Below, in pieces: positions 44,728 through 56,030 of a stretch of DNA of 64,000 bases. The stretch comes from Rhodovastum sp963714255 (GTDB lineage: Bacteria > Pseudomonadota > Alphaproteobacteria > Acetobacterales > Acetobacteraceae): assembly GCA_963714255.1 (NCBI GenBank), contig CAVQNU010000021.1:62001-126000 (forward strand), written 5' to 3'. The notes beneath the pieces were generated by a model. The model did not search any database, was not told the origin of the DNA, and saw nothing but the letters and a program-made list of their open reading frames with translations. The position numbers and the translations under genes are program-made. Position 1 is the stretch's first letter; each line of letters starts with the position of its first letter.

Positions 44728-45560
44728 CCCGCCGCGCCCGCGGCGCCGCCCAGCAAGCTGCGCGTCGCCGCCGCCACGTCGTCCTGGCGCATCAGGCTCT
44801 CGCCCACCAGGAACGCCCCGACTCCCAGCGCCGACAGACGGGTCAGATCCGCATGCGTGCGCAGCCCGCTCTCGGCGATCAGGAACCGGTCCGGCGGCAC
44901 ATGCGGGGCGAGGTCCTCCGTAATCGCAAGATCGGTCTGCAACGTCTTGAGATTGCGGTTGTTGATACCAATCAGCTTGGTCTGCAGCCCGAGCGCCCGA
45001 TCGAGCTCGCGGCGGTCATGCACTTCGGCCAGCACGTCCATGTCGAGCGAGCGGGCCAGTCCTTCCAGCGCAACTGCCTGTTCGTCGCTGAGGGCGGCGA
45101 GAATGAGCAGGATGCAATCCGCCCCGATCGCCCGGCTTTCGTAGACCTGCCAGGGGTCAAGGACAAAATCCTTGCGCAGAACCGGAAGATTGACCGCGGC
45201 ATGGGCCGCCTTGAGGTGCTCGACGCTGCCCTGGAAGAATTTCTCGTCGGTCAGCACCGACAGGCAGGTGGCGCCGCCCGCTTTGTAGGCCCGCGCCAGC
45301 CCGGGCGGATCGAACACCGGGCGGATCAGCCCGCCCGAAGGCGAGGCCTTCTTGATTTCGGCGATCAGCCCGAAGCCGCGCGCGGTGGCCGTGTCCATCA
45401 GCGCCGCGCCGAAACCCCGCGGCGGATCGTGCTGCGCCGCGGCGCGGCTGCGGATCGCCTCCAGATTGGTTGCCGCGCGGCGGCGTTCCACCTCGGCGCG
45501 CGTCTCGGTGCAGATGCGCCCCAGCACGTCGCTTTCGGTCAAGCTCGTCGGCACGGTCAT
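44724..45560 (-). CDS. trpC: Indole-3-glycerol phosphate synthase
   Basis: TIM-barrel enzyme of tryptophan synthesis, 278 aa, not fused to TrpF. Family motifs include GLIAEIKKASPSGG, LTDEKFFQGS, LRKDFVLDPWQVYE, LIGINNRNLKTL and LIAESGLRTHADL. The ATG overlaps the trpD stop and the stop overlaps moaC (ATGA each), so translation is coupled through the operon. Confidence 0.96.
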   Translation of the reverse strand: MTVPTSLTESDVLGRICTETRAEVERRRAATNLEAIRSRAAAQHDPPRGFGAALMDTATARGFGLIAEIKKASPSGGLIRPVFDPPGLARAYKAGGATCLSVLTDEKFFQGSVEHLKAAHAAVNLPVLRKDFVLDPWQVYESRAIGADCILLILAALSDEQAVALEGLARSLDMDVLAEVHDRRELDRALGLQTKLIGINNRNLKTLQTDLAITEDLAPHVPPDRFLIAESGLRTHADLTRLSALGVGAFLVGESLMRQDDVAAATRSLLGGAAGAAG

Positions 45561-46567
45561 GCGGTCTCCCGTCGCAGCGTTTCCAGGGCGGCCAGCGCCG
45601 CGCCGCCATCCAGCGACGCCGCGGCGAGCCCGATGCCCTCGCCCAGCTCGCCGGCCCGGCCAGCGACGATCAGGCCGGCGGCGGCGTTCAGCAGCACCGT
45701 ATCCCGATATGGCCCGCCGGCGCCGCGCAGCAACGCCGCCATGGCGGCGGCATTCACCGAAGCATCGCCGCCGCGGATGGCGGCCACTGGCGCGCGCGCG
45801 AGCCCCGCGTCCTCGGGGGCGAGGGTGAAGCTGCGGATGGTGCCGTCGCGCAGCTCCACCACCTGGTTCTCGCCGGCGACGGTCAGTTCGTCCAAGCCCT
45901 GGCCATGCACCAGCCAGCAGGCCTCGGTGCCCAGCGAGGCGAGCGTTTCCACCATCGGCCGCGCCCAGGCCGGGTCGAACACGCCGGTGAGCTGGCGGCG
46001 CACCCCGGCCGGGTTGGCCAGCGGGCCGAGCAGGTTGAAAATCGTGCGGGTGCCAAGTTCCACCCTTGGCCCGGCGGCGTGGCGCAGGGCGGCGTGATGG
46101 CGCGGCGCAAACAGGAAGGCGCAATGGGCGGCCCGCAGGATGCCGGGCAGCCGCTCCAGCGGCACGTCCACGTTCACGCCGAGTTCGGTCAGCACATCCG
46201 CCCCGCCGGTGCGCGACGACAGCGCCCGGTTGCCATGCTTGGCCACCGGCACCTCCAGCCCCGCCAGCACGAAGGTGACGGCGGTGGAGACATTCAGCGT
46301 GCCGGCATTGTCGCCGCCGGTGCCGCAGACATCGATCGCCCCGGGCGGCGCCTCCACCCTTGTCATGCGCGCGCGCATGGCGCGCACTGCCCCGGTGATT
46401 TCCGCCACCGTCTCGCCGCGCACCCGCATGGCCATCAGCAGTCCGGCGATCTGCGCGGGCGTGGCCTCGCCCGACATGATCACCCCAAAGGCCGCTTCGG
46501 CGTCGTCGGCCGGCAGCGTCTCGCCCACCGCAAGGCGGGCGAGGAAGGTCTTGAGATTGAGGGACAA
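45557..46567 (-). CDS. trpD: Anthranilate phosphoribosyltransferase
   Basis: Second step of tryptophan synthesis, 336 aa. Motifs are VCGTGGDNAGTLNVST (phosphoribosyl pyrophosphate site), KHGNRALSSRTGGADVLTEL and GPLANPAGVRRQLTGVF. There is no ATG at the family N-terminus; a TTG at 46567 gives SLNLKTFLARLAVGETLP directly and has a GGAG site six bases before. It follows trpG by 16 bases. Confidence 0.94.
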   Translation of the reverse strand: MSLNLKTFLARLAVGETLPADDAEAAFGVIMSGEATPAQIAGLLMAMRVRGETVAEITGAVRAMRARMTRVEAPPGAIDVCGTGGDNAGTLNVSTAVTFVLAGLEVPVAKHGNRALSSRTGGADVLTELGVNVDVPLERLPGILRAAHCAFLFAPRHHAALRHAAGPRVELGTRTIFNLLGPLANPAGVRRQLTGVFDPAWARPMVETLASLGTEACWLVHGQGLDELTVAGENQVVELRDGTIRSFTLAPEDAGLARAPVAAIRGGDASVNAAAMAALLRGAGGPYRDTVLLNAAAGLIVAGRAGELGEGIGLAAASLDGGAALAALETLRRETA

Positions 46568-46583
46568 ATCCGGCTCCGCCCGG

Positions 46584-47186
46584 TCAGGCGGCGCTGGCCC
46601 GCGCGGGCGCGTTGCTGCCGCGGGCGATCGCCAGGAAATTGCCGAGGATGCGGTGGCCGTGCTGGCTGGCAATGCTCTCGGGGTGGAACTGCACCCCGAA
46701 CACCGGCAGGGTGCGGTGGCGCAGCCCCATGATCAGCCCGTCGGCGGTGCGCGCGGTTTCCACCAGCGCCGGCGGCAGCGTCTCGCGGCGGACGATCAGG
46801 CTGTGATAGCGGGTGGCCTCGAACGGGCTCGGCACCGACGAGAAAATGTCGCTGCCATCGTGCAGCACCGGCGAGATCTTGCCGTGCATCGGCACCGGCG
46901 CGCGCACCACCTCGCCGCCGAACGCCTGGCCGATCGCTTGATGGCCCAGGCACACCCCAAGGATGGGAACCCGCCCGGCGGCGGCGGTGATGAGGTCGAG
47001 GCAGATGCCGGCCTCGGTGGGCGTGCACGGGCCGGGTGACAGCACGATCGCCTCGGGCTCGAGCGCCAGCGCCTCGTCCACGCTCAGCGCATCGTTGCGG
47101 CGCACCTCGCAGCGCGCCCCCACGTCGCCAAGGAAATGCACGAGGTTGAAGGTGAAGCTGTCGTAATTATCGATCAACAGGATCAT
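46584..47186 (-). CDS. trpG: Anthranilate synthase glutamine amidotransferase subunit
   Basis: Class I glutamine amidotransferase of 200 aa that supplies ammonia to TrpE. It starts MILLIDNYDSFTFNLVHFLG; the oxyanion region is LSPGPCTP (49-56), the nucleophile C79 is in GVCLGHQ, and the His-Glu pair is in FGVQFHPES near 170. It heads the operon and is divergent from the YibQ-like gene. trpE is 1.3 kb away and separately transcribed. Confidence 0.95.
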   Translation of the reverse strand: MILLIDNYDSFTFNLVHFLGDVGARCEVRRNDALSVDEALALEPEAIVLSPGPCTPTEAGICLDLITAAAGRVPILGVCLGHQAIGQAFGGEVVRAPVPMHGKISPVLHDGSDIFSSVPSPFEATRYHSLIVRRETLPPALVETARTADGLIMGLRHRTLPVFGVQFHPESIASQHGHRILGNFLAIARGSNAPARASAA

Positions 47187-47439
47187 TCTACTATGCCTGC
47201 GCGGCGGTGCCGGTCGGTCTGGTCGCCGGGCCCCGCGCGGTGCCCGGGCGTGCGTGAACGATACCCCGTTCAATCGCATGGGCAGGGGTTTCGCAGAAGC
47301 GGAAAAAAGAGTGGTGGGGGATGCTGTGGCAAACAGGCAACATCGCGTGGCGCGACGGGCACGGCTGCCGGGGAAACGGGTTGACGGAGAGGGGCGCGCT
47401 ACGGCATCGGTAAATCTGGTCCAGCGATCGGACGCTCCC

Positions 47440-48396
47440 ATGCCCCAGCCCAATTCCCCGTCTCTCCCTGGCCAAAGCTGGGGAGCGTGCCTCGTGCTCG
47501 GCATCGTCATCGCCGGCGGCAACGCCGGCGCGGCGACGCCGCCCGACCTGACGCCGCCGGCCGTCGTGGCGCCAGTGCCGGTTGTGCCGCCAGCGCCGGT
47601 TTTGGCGCCCCCGCCGTCCGTGACGCCGTCACCGGCTGCCGCCGACGCACTGCCGGCCTGGCAGCGCCTGGCCGTGCCCGTCCCCCCGTCCGAAGGCAAG
47701 CCGACCATCGCCATCATGATCGATGACATGGGGCTCAATCATATCCAGACCGACCGCGCCATCCGTCTGCCGGCACCGATCACCCTGTCCTGGATGCCCT
47801 ACGCCCCCGGCGTGACCGAGCAGGCCGCCGCCGGCGCCGCGCACGGCCACGAAACCATGCTGCACATGAACATGGAGGCGCTCGGCCGCACCGACCCCGG
47901 CCCCAACTCCATGCGCACCTGGCTGCCGCCCGACACCAACCTCGCCTATGTGCGCCACGGCCTCGACGTGGTGCCCAACGCGGTCGGGCTCAACCAGCAC
48001 GAGGGCAGCGTCGCCTCGCTGTCGGTGCCGCTGATGGACATCGTCATGGGCGAGCTGAAGGCCCGCAGCCTGCTGTTCATCGACAGCCTGACCATCCCGC
48101 ACAGCGTCGCCCTGCGCCGCGCCGAGGCGGCCGGCGTACCCGCCCTCGGGCGCGACATCTTCCTCGACAACTCGCCCGACCCGAACGTCATCCGCGCCCA
48201 GATCGCGGCCATGGAAGCCACCGCCCGGCGCAACGGCCACGTGATCGCCATCGGCCACCCGCGCGCAACCACCATGGACGTGCTGTCCGCCTACCTGCCG
48301 ACCGTGGCGGCCCGGGGGTTCGTGCTTTGGCCCGTCAGCGCGACGGTGGCGGCGGCTAAGAACTTGATGGTGGCGCAGAAACCGGCGGGCGAATAG
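47440..48396 (+). CDS. Divergent polysaccharide deacetylase family protein (YibQ-like)
   Basis: Exported protein of 318 aa. A signal or anchor segment (about 15-33) is followed by a Pro/Ala/Val-rich linker (35-75) and the YibQ domain (about 85-315) with TIAIMIDDMGLN, PITLSWMPYAPG, HETMLHMNMEALG and GHPRATTMDVL. The family keeps the deacetylase-like barrel and metal-ligand Asp/His positions, but the substrate is unknown; a cell-envelope role near the division or peptidoglycan machinery is usually assumed. ATG 47440 is chosen since it puts the hydrophobic segment at the N-terminus. No promoter was recognised with certainty in the 253-base gap to trpG. Confidence 0.85.
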   Translation: MPQPNSPSLPGQSWGACLVLGIVIAGGNAGAATPPDLTPPAVVAPVPVVPPAPVLAPPPSVTPSPAAADALPAWQRLAVPVPPSEGKPTIAIMIDDMGLNHIQTDRAIRLPAPITLSWMPYAPGVTEQAAAGAAHGHETMLHMNMEALGRTDPGPNSMRTWLPPDTNLAYVRHGLDVVPNAVGLNQHEGSVASLSVPLMDIVMGELKARSLLFIDSLTIPHSVALRRAEAAGVPALGRDIFLDNSPDPNVIRAQIAAMEATARRNGHVIAIGHPRATTMDVLSAYLPTVAARGFVLWPVSATVAAAKNLMVAQKPAGE

Positions 48397-48460
48397 GCAA
48401 GGAAGGCCAGGGCTCTGCCCTGGACCCGCAAGGGGGCAGTGGCCCCCTTGACCCCATTAC
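48397..48460. repeat. Palindromic element, single-arm copy
   Basis: Only one arm of the family element is present: GGCAAGGAAGGCCAGGGC, the TCT-loop hairpin and a second hairpin CAAGGGGGCAGTGGCCCCCTTG. It exactly fills the gap between two convergent stops (YibQ-like gene and trpE). Each hairpin could end transcription from either side. Confidence 0.85.
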
Positions 48461-49975
48461 TTAAGCGCCCTTGCCGGCGGCGAAGCGTACCGCTTCCTCC
48501 GCTGCCCGCAATAAAGACTGCGCCTTTTGCCTTGTCTCCTCATACTCGGCCTGCGGGTCGGAATCGGCCACGATGCCGGCGCCGGCCTGGACGTGCATCG
48601 TGCCGTCCTTCACCACCGCCGTGCGCAGGCCGATGCAGGTGTCCATCGTGCCGTTGGCGGCGAAATAGCCGATGCAGCCGGCATAAATGCCCCGCCTTGT
48701 CGGCTCCAGCTCCTCGATGATCTCCATCGCCCGCACCTTCGGCGCCCCGGTCAGCGTGCCGGCCGGGAACCCCGCCGCCAGCGCGTCAATCGCGTCCAGC
48801 CCCTCGCGCAACGTGCCCTGCACATCCGAGGCGATGTGCATCACATGGCTGAACCGCTCGATGGCGAAACTCTCGGTCACCCGCACCGTGCCCAACTCGG
48901 CCACCCGCCCCACATCGTTGCGGCCGAGATCGAGCAGCATCAGATGCTCGGCCCGCTCCTTCGGGTCGGCCAGCAACTCGGCGGCGAGGATCTGGTCCTC
49001 GGCATGCGTCGCCCCCCGCCGGCGCGTGCCGGCAAGCGGGCGGATCGTCACCGTGCCGTCGCGCAGCCGCACCAGAATCTCGGGACTCGACCCCACCACC
49101 GCGAAACCGCCGAAATCGAGGAAGAACAGAAACGGCGCCGGGCTGATGCGCCGCAGCGCCCGATACAGCGAAAACGGCGGCAGCGCGAAGGGCACCGAAA
49201 ACCGCTGGCTCGGCACGATCTGAAAGGCATCACCGGCGCGGATATACTCCTTCGCCCGCTCCACCGCGGCGACGAACCCGTCACGGGTGAAGTTGGACGA
49301 CGGCTCGGCCAGCGGCGGCAGCGTGACCGGCGGGGCCGCCAGCGGCAGCGGCCGGGAAAGCGCCGATTCGGCCTGATCGAGCGTCGCCTGCGCCGCATTC
49401 CACGCCGCCTCCGCCGACAGCCCCGGGCGCGGATAGACCGGGGCTGCCAGGGTCAGCAGGTCGGTGACATTGTCGAAAATCGCATACAGCGTCGGCCGCG
49501 CCAGCAAGGCGTCCGGCACGTCGATGCTGGCCTGGTTCTTCTCCGGCAGACGCTCCATCAGCCGGACCATGTCATAGCCCAGATAGCCGATCAGCCCGCC
49601 GCACATCGGCGGCAGCGCGTCGGGCACCGCGAGGTGCGATTCCGCCACCACGGCGCGCAGACTGTCGAGCGCCGGCCGGTCGTCGGTGGCGAAGGCGTAG
49701 GGCGCCGACAAAGCGTGCCGGTTCAGCTCCGCCCGTCCGCCCCGGCAGCGCCACACCAGATCGGGAAGCAGCCCGATAATGGAATAGCGGCCGCGGCTGG
49801 CGCCGCCCTCCACGCTTTCCAGCAGGAAAGTATACGGCTTGCCATGCGCGAGCTTGAGGAAAACCGCCACCGGCGTATCCAGGTCCGCCACCGCCCGTCG
49901 CCAGAGTAAATGCCCCTGTCCCTGCTCGTAATCCTGCCGGAACGCGGCGAAGCCGGGGGCGGGGAAGGCGTCCAT
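48461..49975 (-). CDS. trpE: Anthranilate synthase component I
   Basis: Chorismate-using subunit of anthranilate synthase, 504 aa. The N-terminal regulatory region has LLESVEGGASRGRYSIIG; its ESVEG matches the L-E-S feedback site for tryptophan. The catalytic region has IVPSQRFSVPF, PEILVRL, RPLAGTRRRG, HLMLLDLGRND, FPAGTLTGAPK and AGAGIVADSDP. The ATG at 49975 lies 32 bases after the ppiD stop, so the two may be co-transcribed. Unlike in many relatives, it is split from trpGDC by the YibQ-like gene. Confidence 0.95.
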   Translation of the reverse strand: MDAFPAPGFAAFRQDYEQGQGHLLWRRAVADLDTPVAVFLKLAHGKPYTFLLESVEGGASRGRYSIIGLLPDLVWRCRGGRAELNRHALSAPYAFATDDRPALDSLRAVVAESHLAVPDALPPMCGGLIGYLGYDMVRLMERLPEKNQASIDVPDALLARPTLYAIFDNVTDLLTLAAPVYPRPGLSAEAAWNAAQATLDQAESALSRPLPLAAPPVTLPPLAEPSSNFTRDGFVAAVERAKEYIRAGDAFQIVPSQRFSVPFALPPFSLYRALRRISPAPFLFFLDFGGFAVVGSSPEILVRLRDGTVTIRPLAGTRRRGATHAEDQILAAELLADPKERAEHLMLLDLGRNDVGRVAELGTVRVTESFAIERFSHVMHIASDVQGTLREGLDAIDALAAGFPAGTLTGAPKVRAMEIIEELEPTRRGIYAGCIGYFAANGTMDTCIGLRTAVVKDGTMHVQAGAGIVADSDPQAEYEETRQKAQSLLRAAEEAVRFAAGKGA

Positions 49976-50007
49976 GCGTCTGGGTCCCTGTGCTGGGCTT
50001 AAGGCAA

Positions 50008-51923
50008 TCACTCGGATTGCTGAATGAGCTGCTCGAGCGCCTGGCGGTTCACGTGCGGGCTGGCGCGGTCGCGCAATGCGCTGGCGAACACGTTTTCCAT
50101 GTCGGTGGCGATGGCGCGTGCCATCCCGTCGCGGACCTGGCCATAGCCGATCGGGTCGGCCGCCGCGTCCGGGGTCTGCACCTCGCGCAGCACTGCGACC
50201 ACGAAGCCGTCTTGCGTCTCGGCCATAGTGGGCTCGCCTTGTTTCAGGCCGAAGAGCGGGGTAATGAGCTGCGCCGGCACGCCCTCGACGGGAGCGGAAC
50301 GGCCCACCAGCGGCAGGTGGCGCACCGTCAGCCCGGCCGCCGCCTCCGCCAGTGTCTGGCCGGCCTTCACCGAAGCCAGGATCTTCGCCGCCGCCTCCTC
50401 CTGGGCGTGACGGATGGCGTCCTGCGTCCAGTCCGCGCGCACGCGGTCGGCCACTTCGTCGAACGGCCTGGGGGCGGGGGGGTGATGTCTTCCACCGCCA
50501 GGGCAAAATACGCCTGGGCGGTGCCTTCGGGCGGCACCTGCACCAGCCGCGGCGGGTCGCCCTGCTTGACCTGAAACGCCGCCTGGATGATGGCGTCGCG
50601 CAGCGCGTCGCTGCCGGGGATGGGCGCGGGCTCGCCGGACGCCGTGTTGCCCTGCGCGTCCAGCGTGCCGGTGACGCCTTTCAGGTCGAGGTCGCTGGGC
50701 ATGTTGTCGAGCGGCACGCCGCCGGCCAGCAGGTCCCCGACCTTGTTGGCGCGGTCATACAGCAAGTCCGCCGCCTTTTCGGCGATCACCCGCGCGCGCA
50801 GTTCGTCGCGCGCCTCGTCCAGCGTTTTCGCCGTGCCCGGCGTCACCTTGGTCACCTTCACGGCATACCAGCCGAGCGGCGTCGGCACCGGCGGACCGAC
50901 CACGTCGGGCGCTGCGGCAAACACCGCATCGGCCAATTCGGGCGAGGGAATCTGCTCGCGGGTTGAGTCGGTCAGATCGACCGCCGTGCCGCCGTCCTTG
51001 CCCGCCGCCGCCTGGATGCTCGCCCAGTCCGCGCCGGCCAGCCACTGCCCGGCGAGCGCCTTCGCCTTCGCCTCGTCGGACAGCAGCACCACCTCGGCGC
51101 TGCGCTTCTCAGGCGCGTTGAAGCTGGCGCGGGCCTGTTCATAGGCGCCGCGCAGGTCTTCCTCGGTCACTTGCACGTCGCCGGCCAGCAACTCGGGCGT
51201 CAGGATCACCGCCTTGATGCGGCGCAGCTCCGGGGTGGCGTATTTGTCCTTGTGGTTCTCGTACCAGCGGGTGAGCTGGGCCTCGGTCGGCGCGGCCGGG
51301 GCAGGGGCGGCGGCGAACAGCAACTCAACCGCGTCGGCGCCGCGCTTTTCTTGCTGGAAGGCATAGATTTCCTTCGTCAGCACGTCGGGCGAGACGGCGC
51401 CGGCGCGCAGCGGCTCCAGCAATTGCCGCTGCAGCAGATCGGTGCGCAGCAGCGCCAGGAAACGTTGCTCGGTCAGGTTGTTGTTGCGCAGCACCTGCTC
51501 GAACACGGCTTTGTCGAACTGGCCGTTGCTGCCGCGGAAGGCGGGCACCTGGTAGGTCGCCTGACGCAGCGCCTCCTCCGGCGCCACCAGCCCCATCGCC
51601 GCGGCGGTGTCGGTCAGCACGGTCTGGGCGATCAGCCGCTGCAGCGCCTGCGCGGCGACGCCCCGCCTGATTTCGGGCGTCGGTTCGGTATGGCCGCCGA
51701 ACATGCGCATGGTCTGGGCGAGCTGGCGCCGGTAGGCGTCTTGCAGTTCAGGGATTTCGATGGTTCGGCCGCCGACCGTGGCCACCGAGCTTTGCGACAT
51801 GCCGCCGGTGATCAGCCGCAGGATGTCGCTGCCGACACCCCAGGCGACGAACATGACCACCAGGAAGATGAACAGCAGGCGCGCCGGCCACGTGTTGAGG
51901 CCGCGGCGGAAGGTTACAAGCAT
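50008..51923 (-). pseudogene. ppiD: Peptidyl-prolyl cis-trans isomerase PpiD (SurA N-terminal), apparent frameshift
   Basis: Membrane-anchored periplasmic chaperone with one N-terminal helix (about 14-34), a SurA-like N-domain, a parvulin-type domain and a C-terminal second parvulin-like part. The first 480 or so residues (to FALAVEDITPPP) are in one frame. The rest (FDEVADRVRADWTQDAIRHA to LEQLIQQSE) is in another frame ending at 50008. The break is in a C-rich tract (five and seven C in a row, 50470-50482); one missing C restores DITPPAPRPFDEVADRV. A homopolymer consensus error is plausible. Confidence 0.87.
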
Positions 51924-52037
51924 GCGGGGTCCTACGCGAAAAGCGCCGCACCATAGGTCCGGGCCCCTTGGTTTGCCAATCTCCCTACGCTAGGAGCGGA
52001 ACAGGCCGTCACGATGCGGTCACGGAAAGGGAGAAGA

Positions 52038-52772
52038 ATGCGCCAGATCATCGCCGGAAACTGGAAGATGAACGGATTGCTGGCCGGGGCGACGGCGCTG
52101 GCCGAGACCGTTGCGGCCGGCGCCGGGGACGTCTCCGCCGATCTGCTGCTCTGCCCGCCCGCCACGGTCATCGGTGCCGTTGCCGCTCTGCTCGCCGGCA
52201 CGCCCGTCGCCGTCGGCGGGCAGGACTGCCACACCGCGGCCAGCGGCGCCCATACCGGCGACATCTCGGCCGCCATGTTGCGCGACGCGGGTGCGTCCTG
52301 GGTCATTCTCGGCCATTCGGAACGCCGCACCGACCATGCCGAGACCGATGCCTTGATTGCCGCCAAGGTTGCCGCCGCGGTGGCCGCCGGGCTCGCGCCC
52401 ATCGTGTGCGTCGGCGAGACCGAGGCCGAGCGTCTGGCCGGGCGGCAGGAGGCGGTGGTGGGCGCGCAGATTTTCGGCTCGCTGCCCGCCGGTTTCGCCG
52501 GCGTGGTGGCCTACGAGCCGGTCTGGGCGATCGGCACCGGCCGCACCCCGACCGAGGCCGATGTGGCGGCGATGCACAGCTTTATCCGCGCCACCCTGCT
52601 GCACCATCTGGGCGAGGCGGGGAGGGGCGTGCACATCCTGTATGGCGGTTCGGTGAAACCAGCCAACGCGGCGGCGCTGCTGGCGCTGCCGGAAGTTGGC
52701 GGTGCACTGGTCGGCGGGGCCAGCCTGGTGGCGAGCGATTTTCTGGCGATTGCTGGGGGTGCGGTGCCGTAG
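52038..52772 (+). CDS. tpiA: Triosephosphate isomerase
   Basis: Glycolytic enzyme of 244 aa. All catalytic elements are present: GNWKMNG with K10, LGHSERR with the catalytic His, YEPVWAIGTG with the catalytic Glu, and the phosphate loop YGGSVKP. ATG 52038 follows a GGGAGA site. An earlier in-frame ATG would add eight residues with no family match. It is divergent from ppiD and followed at once by a palindromic element. Confidence 0.96.
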   Translation: MRQIIAGNWKMNGLLAGATALAETVAAGAGDVSADLLLCPPATVIGAVAALLAGTPVAVGGQDCHTAASGAHTGDISAAMLRDAGASWVILGHSERRTDHAETDALIAAKVAAAVAAGLAPIVCVGETEAERLAGRQEAVVGAQIFGSLPAGFAGVVAYEPVWAIGTGRTPTEADVAAMHSFIRATLLHHLGEAGRGVHILYGGSVKPANAAALLALPEVGGALVGGASLVASDFLAIAGGAVP

Positions 52773-52773
52773 G

Positions 52774-52916
52774 GTAAGGTAAGGAAGGCCAGGGCTCTGC
52801 CCTGGACCCGCCAAGGGCCGAGAGGCCCCTGGACCCCGATACTTAAGGAATGGGTTCCAAGGGCCTCTCGGCCCTTGGCGGGTCCAGGGCAGAGCCCTGG
52901 CCTTCCTTGCCTTACG
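52774..52916. repeat. Palindromic intergenic element, copy 7 (short form)
   Basis: A 143-bp palindrome without the large central stem. The arms carry the local variant GTAAGGTAAGGAAGG mirrored as CCTTCCTTGCCTTAC. The inner hairpins are CCAAGGGCCGAGAGGCCC and its mirror. It starts two bases after the tpiA stop and ends 14 bases before the nat start. Confidence 0.88.
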
Positions 52917-52930
52917 CAAGCGGAGCCCCA

Positions 52931-53737
52931 ATGATCAACCTCGACGCCTACTTCGCCCGCATCAGCTACACCGGCCCCCGCACCCCGGCGCTGTCCACCC
53001 TGTGCGCCATTCACGCCCTGCATCCGGCGGCGATCCCGTTCGAGAACCTGGACCCGCTGCTCGGCCGCCCGGTCCAGCTCGATCTCACCGCGCTGCAGGG
53101 CAAACTGGTCGCCACCCGCCGCGGCGGCTATTGTTTCGAGCACAACACACTGCTCAAGGCCGTGCTGGAGGCGCTCGGCATCGCGGTCACCGGCCTTGCC
53201 GCCCGCGTTCTGTGGCGCGCGCCACCCGGCCGCCCGCACAGCCCGCGCACCCACATGGTGTTGCGGGTCGATTTCGACGACGGACCCTGGCTCGCCGATG
53301 TCGGGTTCGGCGGCTATCTGTTCGCGGCCCCGCTGCGTCTTATTCCCGGCCTCGAACAGGCAACCCCGTCCGGGGTGCTGCGGCTGGTGCAGAGCGACGC
53401 CGGCAACACGTTGCAGGTGCGGCTCGGGCCGTCCTGGCAGGACCTTTATCGTTTCACTGCGGAGCCGCAGATGCCGATCGACTACGAGGTCGCCAACTGG
53501 TTTACCTCGACGCATCCGGCCTCGCTGTTCCGCACCAATCTGTTGATGGAGCGGCTGACGCCGCGGATGCGGATCAGCCTGTTCAATACCCGCCTCACCC
53601 GCCGCCATGCCGACGGGCGGGTAGAAGAGGAATTGCTGCTGGCGCCGGAAGACCTCGCCCGGACGCTCGCGGCCGAATTCGATCTCGACCCGCCGGCCGG
53701 TCCGGCGGTGCTGCTGGCCCGCCTGCCGCCGCCCTGA
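52931..53737 (+). CDS. nat: Arylamine N-acetyltransferase
   Basis: Cytoplasmic acetyl-CoA-dependent enzyme of 268 aa that acetylates arylamines and hydrazines. The catalytic triad is C68 in RRGGYCFEHN, H108 in RTHMVL and D123 in LADVGFGG. PFENLDPLLG (36-45) is also typical. The native role may be in drug or aromatic metabolism. It is inserted between tpiA and secG, which are neighbours in many relatives. The ATG lies just beyond a palindromic element. Confidence 0.92.
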   Translation: MINLDAYFARISYTGPRTPALSTLCAIHALHPAAIPFENLDPLLGRPVQLDLTALQGKLVATRRGGYCFEHNTLLKAVLEALGIAVTGLAARVLWRAPPGRPHSPRTHMVLRVDFDDGPWLADVGFGGYLFAAPLRLIPGLEQATPSGVLRLVQSDAGNTLQVRLGPSWQDLYRFTAEPQMPIDYEVANWFTSTHPASLFRTNLLMERLTPRMRISLFNTRLTRRHADGRVEEELLLAPEDLARTLAAEFDLDPPAGPAVLLARLPPP

Positions 53738-53806
53738 ACCCGCACGGCGCTTTCCATCCGGACCCGTTGCGGCTAGAAGGCGCCGCCTGCCTGTCCGGGG
53801 ATTTCC

Positions 53807-54277
53807 ATGACCACCGTGCTGCTGATCATCCACCTGTTCGTGACGCTCACCCTGATCGGTGTGGTGCTGCTCCAGCGCAGCGAGGGCGGCGGGCTGGGCA
53901 TCGGCACCTCGCAGGGCATGGGCTCGTTCATGAGCGGGCGGGGCACCGCCAACCTGCTCACCCGCACCACCGCCATTCTGGCCGCCGTGTTTTTCAGCCT
54001 TTCGCTGGTGCTGGCGCTGCTGAACAAGGGCACCACGGTGCGGCACTCCATCCTCGATGTGCCGCCGGCCGGCAGCACCGCACCGGCCCCGCCGCCGGCA
54101 CCCGCCGCCCCCATTCCGGGCGAATCGGCGCCGCCCCCGGCGCCTGCCGCGCCCGCGCCCGCAACGCCCGCGCCCACAACGCCCGCGCCGGCCGCGTCCG
54201 CACCGGCGGAACCGGCACCCGCCGTGCCGGCCCCGGCAACGCCGGCCCCTGGCACCCCCTCGGTCCCGACCAACTGA
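53807..54277 (+). CDS. secG: Protein-export membrane protein SecG with extended Pro/Ala tail
   Basis: Small subunit of the SecYEG channel, 156 aa. Two membrane helices (about 2-20 and 52-71) flank the conserved loop VLLQRSEGGGLG. The last 65 or so residues are almost only Pro, Ala, Thr and Gly in tandem PAPATPAP-like repeats, an extension common in Alphaproteobacteria and of unknown role. The gene lies between nat and pyrG on the same strand. Confidence 0.93.
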   Translation: MTTVLLIIHLFVTLTLIGVVLLQRSEGGGLGIGTSQGMGSFMSGRGTANLLTRTTAILAAVFFSLSLVLALLNKGTTVRHSILDVPPAGSTAPAPPPAPAAPIPGESAPPPAPAAPAPATPAPTTPAPAASAPAEPAPAVPAPATPAPGTPSVPTN

Positions 54278-54294
54278 CGCCGGTCAACCCCGCC

Positions 54295-54317
54295 AGGCGT
54301 GCGCCCTGCGCACGCCT
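54295..54317 (+). terminator. Perfect 10-bp hairpin after secG
   Basis: AGGCGTGCGC (54295-54304), loop CCT, then GCGCACGCCT (54308-54317) form a perfect stem 17 bases after the secG stop. Only a short ATTT follows instead of a proper T run, so it may be a weak terminator, an attenuator before pyrG or an mRNA-end stabiliser. Confidence 0.45.
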
Positions 54318-54383
54318 CCCATTTGCCGCTGACTCCGTCCGGTCATTTCCGCCAACTCCGCCGCGTCGCTATACTGACCTCCC

Positions 54384-56030
<1,647 letters not shown>

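Noticed and set aside
44724..47738. Possible gene fusions suggested by long frames upstream of trpC, trpD and trpG
   Set aside because: The extra N-terminal parts are antisense or out-of-frame shadows of neighbouring genes, and internal starts match the known family lengths.
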